From Candidatus Cloacimonadota bacterium (GTDB lineage: Bacteria > Cloacimonadota > Cloacimonadia > Cloacimonadales > WRIO01): a DNA stretch of 18,989 bases. The position numbers and the translations under genes are program-made. The DNA is taken from the NCBI GenBank assembly GCA_023230175.1, contig JALNXV010000022.1, positions 1 to 18,989 of the forward strand. The letters run 5' to 3'. The notes beneath the pieces were generated by a model, which was not told the origin of the DNA, did no database searches, and worked only from the letters and a program-made list of their open reading frames with translations. Shown here piece after piece: positions 16,409 to 18,989 of the stretch (positions within the stretch are counted from its first letter, which is position 1; the number at the start of each line of letters is the position of its first letter).

Positions 16409-17323
16409 ATGAGCAAATCAATCGAATTCTTTATTAAAAAAGTCTTACATTTTTATAAATCACTCTCTATTTCTGATATATTGTTATTACTAACTTTACA
16501 TATCTTTATTGCTTGGAATGGCATTCAATTTATTTTAAATTCTTCTCATTTATTCTATTTAGTGGATTATTATAGTTTAATAAAAAATCTTAATTTCATC
16601 TTAGAATCATATACAAACTTAATTCCCTTAATAGCTTTTATAATCTTATCAGGAATTATGGTATTTTTTTATTTACATAATTTATTTGAAATAATATTTG
16701 CCAAAAGATACTTTTTAAAAGAATATCAAACTGATAACAACTTCAGCATATTTACTAATTATAGTATGCCAGCTTTTTTTCATAATCTTTGGATGTTTTT
16801 TATTTTAGCCTCAATTTTCTTGGTAATTATTGTTTTATATATTTTACTTTTAATCTTTGGGATTTATGTTAAAATTTCTCTATTATCTATTATCAAATAT
16901 ACTTTCACATATTTTTTCTTTTGTTTATTCTTTTTTAATTTAATGCTTAATGATTTTGTTTTACCTTTAGTTATCAAGGGATATACCTTTTCAAGAGCAT
17001 TAAAACGCTTTTATAGATATCTTTCTATTCACAAGAAAAAAATCATTACTTATTACTTTTTTAAACTCTGTTTAATCTTCATTAACTTAGCCTTACTGAC
17101 AATAACAGTAAGCCTTCTGAGTCCTTTTTTTATAAAACATAATATCTTTCTATATCTCCCATTTATTGATAATTCATATAGTATTTTCAATACTCTGTTT
17201 TTCTTTTTTATTGCTATTACAATATCATTACTGATCAACTCATTTTGGATTCAATTTTTAAATGTGCTTAGTTCAATAGTAAAATACAAAATCTTTAATA
17301 CATACTTTAATCGTAATAAATAA
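16409..17323 (+). CDS. Polytopic membrane protein of unknown function
   Basis: I do not recognise this 304-aa protein. It has about six hydrophobic helices (roughly 22-42, 70-90, 128-153, 157-185, 213-237 and 258-280) and is very rich in Phe, Ile, Leu and Tyr. Loops are short and basic, such as KRFYRYLSIHKKK (199-211), which suggests a cytosolic face there. There are no conserved motifs of transporters or enzymes that I can identify and no signal peptide. It starts 3 bases after the ribF stop, so it is very likely in the same operon, and a strong bidirectional terminator ends the unit. A weak AAGAG lies about 9 bases before ATG 16409. It could be a lineage-specific membrane protein. The long, uninterrupted frame and its position make it a real gene. 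Confidence 0.75.
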   Translation: MSKSIEFFIKKVLHFYKSLSISDILLLLTLHIFIAWNGIQFILNSSHLFYLVDYYSLIKNLNFILESYTNLIPLIAFIILSGIMVFFYLHNLFEIIFAKRYFLKEYQTDNNFSIFTNYSMPAFFHNLWMFFILASIFLVIIVLYILLLIFGIYVKISLLSIIKYTFTYFFFCLFFFNLMLNDFVLPLVIKGYTFSRALKRFYRYLSIHKKKIITYYFFKLCLIFINLALLTITVSLLSPFFIKHNIFLYLPFIDNSYSIFNTLFFFFIAITISLLINSFWIQFLNVLSSIVKYKIFNTYFNRNK

Positions 17324-17493
17324 TCAAGGACTTGAAAACAATTAATAAGGATGTTTAATAATGTTGTTGTGCGAGCAACCCTGCTTACACTAAAAAACAT
17401 AAATCACTTGTATCCAATATTTTATAAGAAACTACAAGCTGAAAGCTTTTAGAACTCTTATCACATTTTTAGGTAGTATCTATAATTTTATAA

Positions 17494-17522
17494 AAAAAAG
17501 GCAGTCAAAGACTGCCTTTTTT
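17494..17522. terminator. Bidirectional rho-independent terminator
   Basis: The stem GGCAGTC/GACTGCC (17500-17506 with 17510-17516) has an AAA loop and is flanked by an A-run at 17492-17499 and a T-run at 17517-17522. It therefore works in both directions. It lies between the convergent membrane-protein gene (plus) and the secreted-protein gene (minus), 13 bases beyond the stop of the latter. Confidence 0.93.
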
Positions 17523-17535
17523 ATTAATACATCTA

Positions 17536-18989
17536 TTACTTAAGTAATATCATCTTCTTAATTTGTTGATGACTATCGGTTTTAATTTCATAAAAATAAA
17601 TACCCGAAGTCACAGATTCATTATTTTTATTTAATCCATTCCAAGTTGTTATATGTTTACCTGCGTTTAAGCGTTCGTTTACAAGGGTAATAACTTTTTG
17701 ACCTTTAACATTATAAATATTTATTTTAACATTAGATGTTTCTTTTAAATCAAAAGCTATATTAGTTTCCGGATTAAATGGATTTGGATAATTTTGATGT
17801 AAGTTAACTCCTAATACTTCTAATGTTTGATCATTATTAGAAACAAAGTTATCAGGAGGAATTGTAGTAAATTTAATAGCTAATCCATTTTGCAAAGTTG
17901 TTGCTGAATCTTGGTAATAATCAGCAAATGTATAGCAGATACCATCTGATTGGGTTGGGTTTTCTATTCCAACAGTAGAGTAATTAGCATTTACTGAAGG
18001 ATTTAAAATTGTATGATATTGATACACTATATCACCATCTTCATTTCCTTTAGGATATAAAATAGCTTGGAATTTCACAGTTCCTAAAGTTTGATTTGAA
18101 TCAGATGAGAAATAGGTATCATCCCATTGGACAATAAATCTATTATTAGCACTATCATACCAATATTTAATTTCCATATCAAGGTAACCTTCTCCATCAA
18201 TTTGACCTTTTAAATCATCAAAAAAGACTGCGAGCATATTATAAGGTCCGAGAGCTGATGGGATATTCCAATTTCTAAAATCATCCATATCTGTTTCACC
18301 AAAAGCTATCCAACCGTTTGAGCATATAGTAATTTGATCTTGAACATTACCATAATATTTAAAATCAAACGGTAAGTCAATAGTTTCAGATTCATCATCA
18401 CTTAAAGTAATAATTGAACCATTTCCTCCTAAATCAGGATTGATTTCTACCCAATTATATGTAGGAGCTTCGGGATAATCTGTGTCAAAGCTATCATAAG
18501 CAAAATAACCATAAGCATCAGGTCCTGTAGGAGCGGTATTATCAACTACACCTAATTCTAATCTAAAATATGATTTATAAATTGGAAGATCATCTTTTAC
18601 ATAATTAACTGCAAAAAGTGCTGTTCTACCGGCATAAACACCTTCTTCAACATTCAATGTAAAATCTACATTTGCTGTTGCTCCGGCATTCATATCAGGA
18701 ATATTGAAACTATCTTCATCAATAGAACAAGCATCAGTTAAAGGTTCTATATAAGCTGTTACTCCTGAAGTTGCAAAAGAACTATAATTTTTTATTGTTA
18801 AAGTTACTGTTCCACTTTCACCTGCACCGATATTTTGATTATCATTTTGAGGAATAGCAGATCTTACACTAAAATGATAACCACCTGAAACTAAAGCAAA
18901 TTTAGCATTATGATTAGAAGGATTAATATTTAAGTTCATATTAACCGCTAAATTATCCGGGCAATCTTCATTTAAGCTTACATCAAATT
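17536..18989 (-). CDS. Secreted protein with T9SS-type C-terminal sorting domain (5' end outside the window)
   Basis: This is the C-terminal 483 residues of a larger exported protein. The frame stays open to the window edge, and the first in-window Met (18939) is preceded by 16 more in-frame codons, so that Met is not the start. Visible parts are an Ig-like/NEW3-like segment (about 40-150 from the first visible residue, SGTVTLTIKNYSSFATSGVTA), a beta-rich domain with FDFKYYG, SNGWIAFG (about 223-230) and VFFDDL, as found beside extracellular peptidases, and a C-terminal domain (about 393-483) with NYPNPFNPET, IYNVKGQKV, WNGLNK and SGIYFYEI. The last part is the FlgD-Ig-like/type A sorting signature recognised by type IX secretion. 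The acidic composition fits an extracellular protein. A catalytic domain, perhaps a gingipain-type or subtilisin-type peptidase, may lie upstream but is not seen. Confidence 0.88.
   Translation of the reverse strand, partial: FDVSLNEDCPDNLAVNMNLNINPSNHNAKFALVSGGYHFSVRSAIPQNDNQNIGAGESGTVTLTIKNYSSFATSGVTAYIEPLTDACSIDEDSFNIPDMNAGATANVDFTLNVEEGVYAGRTALFAVNYVKDDLPIYKSYFRLELGVVDNTAPTGPDAYGYFAYDSFDTDYPEAPTYNWVEINPDLGGNGSIITLSDDESETIDLPFDFKYYGNVQDQITICSNGWIAFGETDMDDFRNWNIPSALGPYNMLAVFFDDLKGQIDGEGYLDMEIKYWYDSANNRFIVQWDDTYFSSDSNQTLGTVKFQAILYPKGNEDGDIVYQYHTILNPSVNANYSTVGIENPTQSDGICYTFADYYQDSATTLQNGLAIKFTTIPPDNFVSNNDQTLEVLGVNLHQNYPNPFNPETNIAFDLKETSNVKINIYNVKGQKVITLVNERLNAGKHITTWNGLNKNNESVTSGIYFYEIKTDSHQQIKKMILLK

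Noticed and set aside
17361..17393. Ten-codon peptide gene MLLCEQPCLH
   Set aside because: It is too short and has only a distant AAGGA site; I kept it as a finding but not as a gene.

Overview
The window comes from a very AT-rich bacterium (roughly 30% GC by eye). The truncated gene at the right edge ends in a YPNPFNP-type C-terminal domain, the type IX secretion (T9SS)/FlgD-Ig-like sorting domain common in the Fibrobacterota-Chlorobiota-Bacteroidota (FCB) supergroup. Combined with the low GC, an M16C presequence-protease-like peptidase and a pilin-like gene, I lean towards Cloacimonadota or a close FCB-candidate phylum. The phylum is an inference; no rRNA or tRNA gene is present to anchor it.

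Left part (about 20-7440, minus strand): a probable transcription unit starts at a TTGACA promoter near 7440. It reads through a divergent type IV pilin-like protein, a PHP-fold metallohydrolase of the CehA/McbA type, a membrane-anchored multi-PAS sensor histidine kinase translationally coupled to it, and an M16C zinc metallopeptidase, ending at a strong terminator at 20-47. The kinase has no response regulator nearby.

Divergent intergenic region (7373-7836): it holds back-to-back TTGACA promoters, a nested inverted repeat just upstream of the rightward promoter, and two hairpins inside the predicted leader of the rightward operon.

Middle (7837-13551, plus strand): the conserved transcription/translation cluster rimP-nusA-ylxR-L7Ae-like-infB-rbfA. 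Genes overlap or nearly abut. Three consecutive genes (ylxR, L7Ae-like, infB) appear to lack ATG starts. IF2 carries a long N/Q/Y/R-rich low-complexity segment with a 33-bp tandem repeat, and RbfA carries a strongly acidic tail of about 50 residues. A 13-bp perfect inverted repeat lies over the start of the conserved part of ylxR.

Right part (13634-17323, plus strand): after a hairpin at 13585-13616 come a DHH/DHHA1 phosphoesterase (NrnA-like), truB, ribF and an unrecognised six-helix membrane protein, all tightly packed. A bidirectional terminator at 17494-17522 separates them from the convergent, incomplete gene for a large secreted protein (17536-18989).

Most of the window is conserved housekeeping content. 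I see no CRISPR array, insertion sequence, phage gene, tRNA or rRNA, and no convincing new multi-gene defence or biosynthetic system. The points most worth a second look are the ylxR start region, the rimP leader, the degenerate pilin, the PHP-kinase pair and the IF2/RbfA extensions.
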